Positions 63,830-64,000 of a stretch of 64,000 nt of DNA are shown piece by piece. How positions within the stretch are numbered: the first letter of the stretch is position 1; every line of letters starts with the position of its first letter. The DNA is taken from contig NC_088654.1 in assembly GCF_964019385.1 (NCBI RefSeq), positions 4,695,097 through 4,759,096 of the forward strand, read 5' to 3'. Position numbers and translations under genes: made by a program. Source of the stretch: Sycon ciliatum. Taxonomy: Eukaryota > Porifera > Calcarea > Leucosolenida > Sycettidae. The notes beneath the pieces were generated by a model. It ran no database searches. It was given only the letters and a program-made list of their open reading frames with translations, and was not told the DNA's origin.

Positions 63830-64000
63830 TCAGCGTTGCGCTTTCCTTTCCTTCCCCTCTTGTACCTTTCCGAACCTGAGCTTTCCAAGTTGGAAGGTTG
63901 TTGGTTTGCGCCTTGGAGAAGTGTTGGAGCTAGGTGTCAGGTCGCCGAATGTCTCAGTTCTCCTTGTCAGTTTTGTGCCATTTTGTCGCATTCGCTGACT
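63830..64000 (+). repeat. Dispersed ~240-bp repeat, member 4 (cut by window end)
   Basis: Copy B counterpart of 22655-22830, with GAGCTTTCCAAGTTGGAAGG here restored to a better palindrome than in copy A. Confidence 0.7.

Larger units (their letters stand above)
49818..64000 (+). repeat. Large duplicated block, copy B
   Basis: Collinear with 4305-22830, same orientation, lacking the TTAA and hammerhead insertions. It runs to the window edge, so its full length is unknown. Confidence 0.9.

Overview
This is eukaryotic nuclear DNA, most likely from an invertebrate animal; the phylum cannot be fixed from the sequence. Reasons: spliceosomal introns with GT-AG boundaries, Penelope, LINE, Ty3/gypsy, hAT and Polinton/Maverick elements, hammerhead-ribozyme retroelements, microsatellites and a Bcl-2-like protein. 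There are no bacterial operons. One 200-base assembly gap (N) lies at 47936-48135. Several breaks in otherwise long ORFs sit in or near homopolymers, so some frameshifts may be assembly errors.

Layout. 1-4307 is a Penelope-like element: a long copy on the minus strand running off the left edge and a 5'-truncated inverted copy on the plus strand, sharing ~341-bp terminal repeats. 4305-22830 is copy A and 49818-64000 copy B of a large duplication at about 97-98% identity by eye. Each copy holds a LINE 3' fragment, a tRNA-like fold-back block, a degraded RTE-like LINE, and a two-exon host-type gene (F-box-like N terminus, 446 codons) with a TIR transposon in its intron. Copy A alone carries a 3.3-kb TTAA-flanked element and a 1.0-kb hammerhead-ribozyme element, so both inserted after the duplication. 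A second hammerhead element follows at 22926-23413.

23.4-33 kb is a graveyard of smaller elements: a hAT-type non-autonomous element, LINE endonuclease, ORF1 and RT pieces, a MITE, a reverse transcriptase with a substituted catalytic motif, and a 483-aa hAT transposase whose terminal repeat resembles that of the non-autonomous element.

33-47.35 kb is the most interesting part: a Polinton/Maverick (adintovirus-like) element. It has a protein-primed family B DNA polymerase split into seven exons on the plus strand. Convergent minus-strand genes follow: a small membrane protein, a Bcl-2-like protein with BH3/BH1/BH2-like motifs and a tail anchor, a chromodomain integrase fused to an adenain-type protease, an unrecognised 349-aa protein and a packaging ATPase. 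A very young Ty3/gypsy element (39334-44403, TSD TGTAC, LTRs differing by one base) has landed inside the integrase. Capsid genes are not visible; the element is cut at 47352 by a poly-T run, followed by a LINE ORF1-like ORF and the gap.

Polymerase, integrase, protease and ATPase are the replication, integration, maturation and packaging set of a virus-like transposon. The Bcl-2-like gene would fit suppression of host cell death, but that role is inferred from motifs only.
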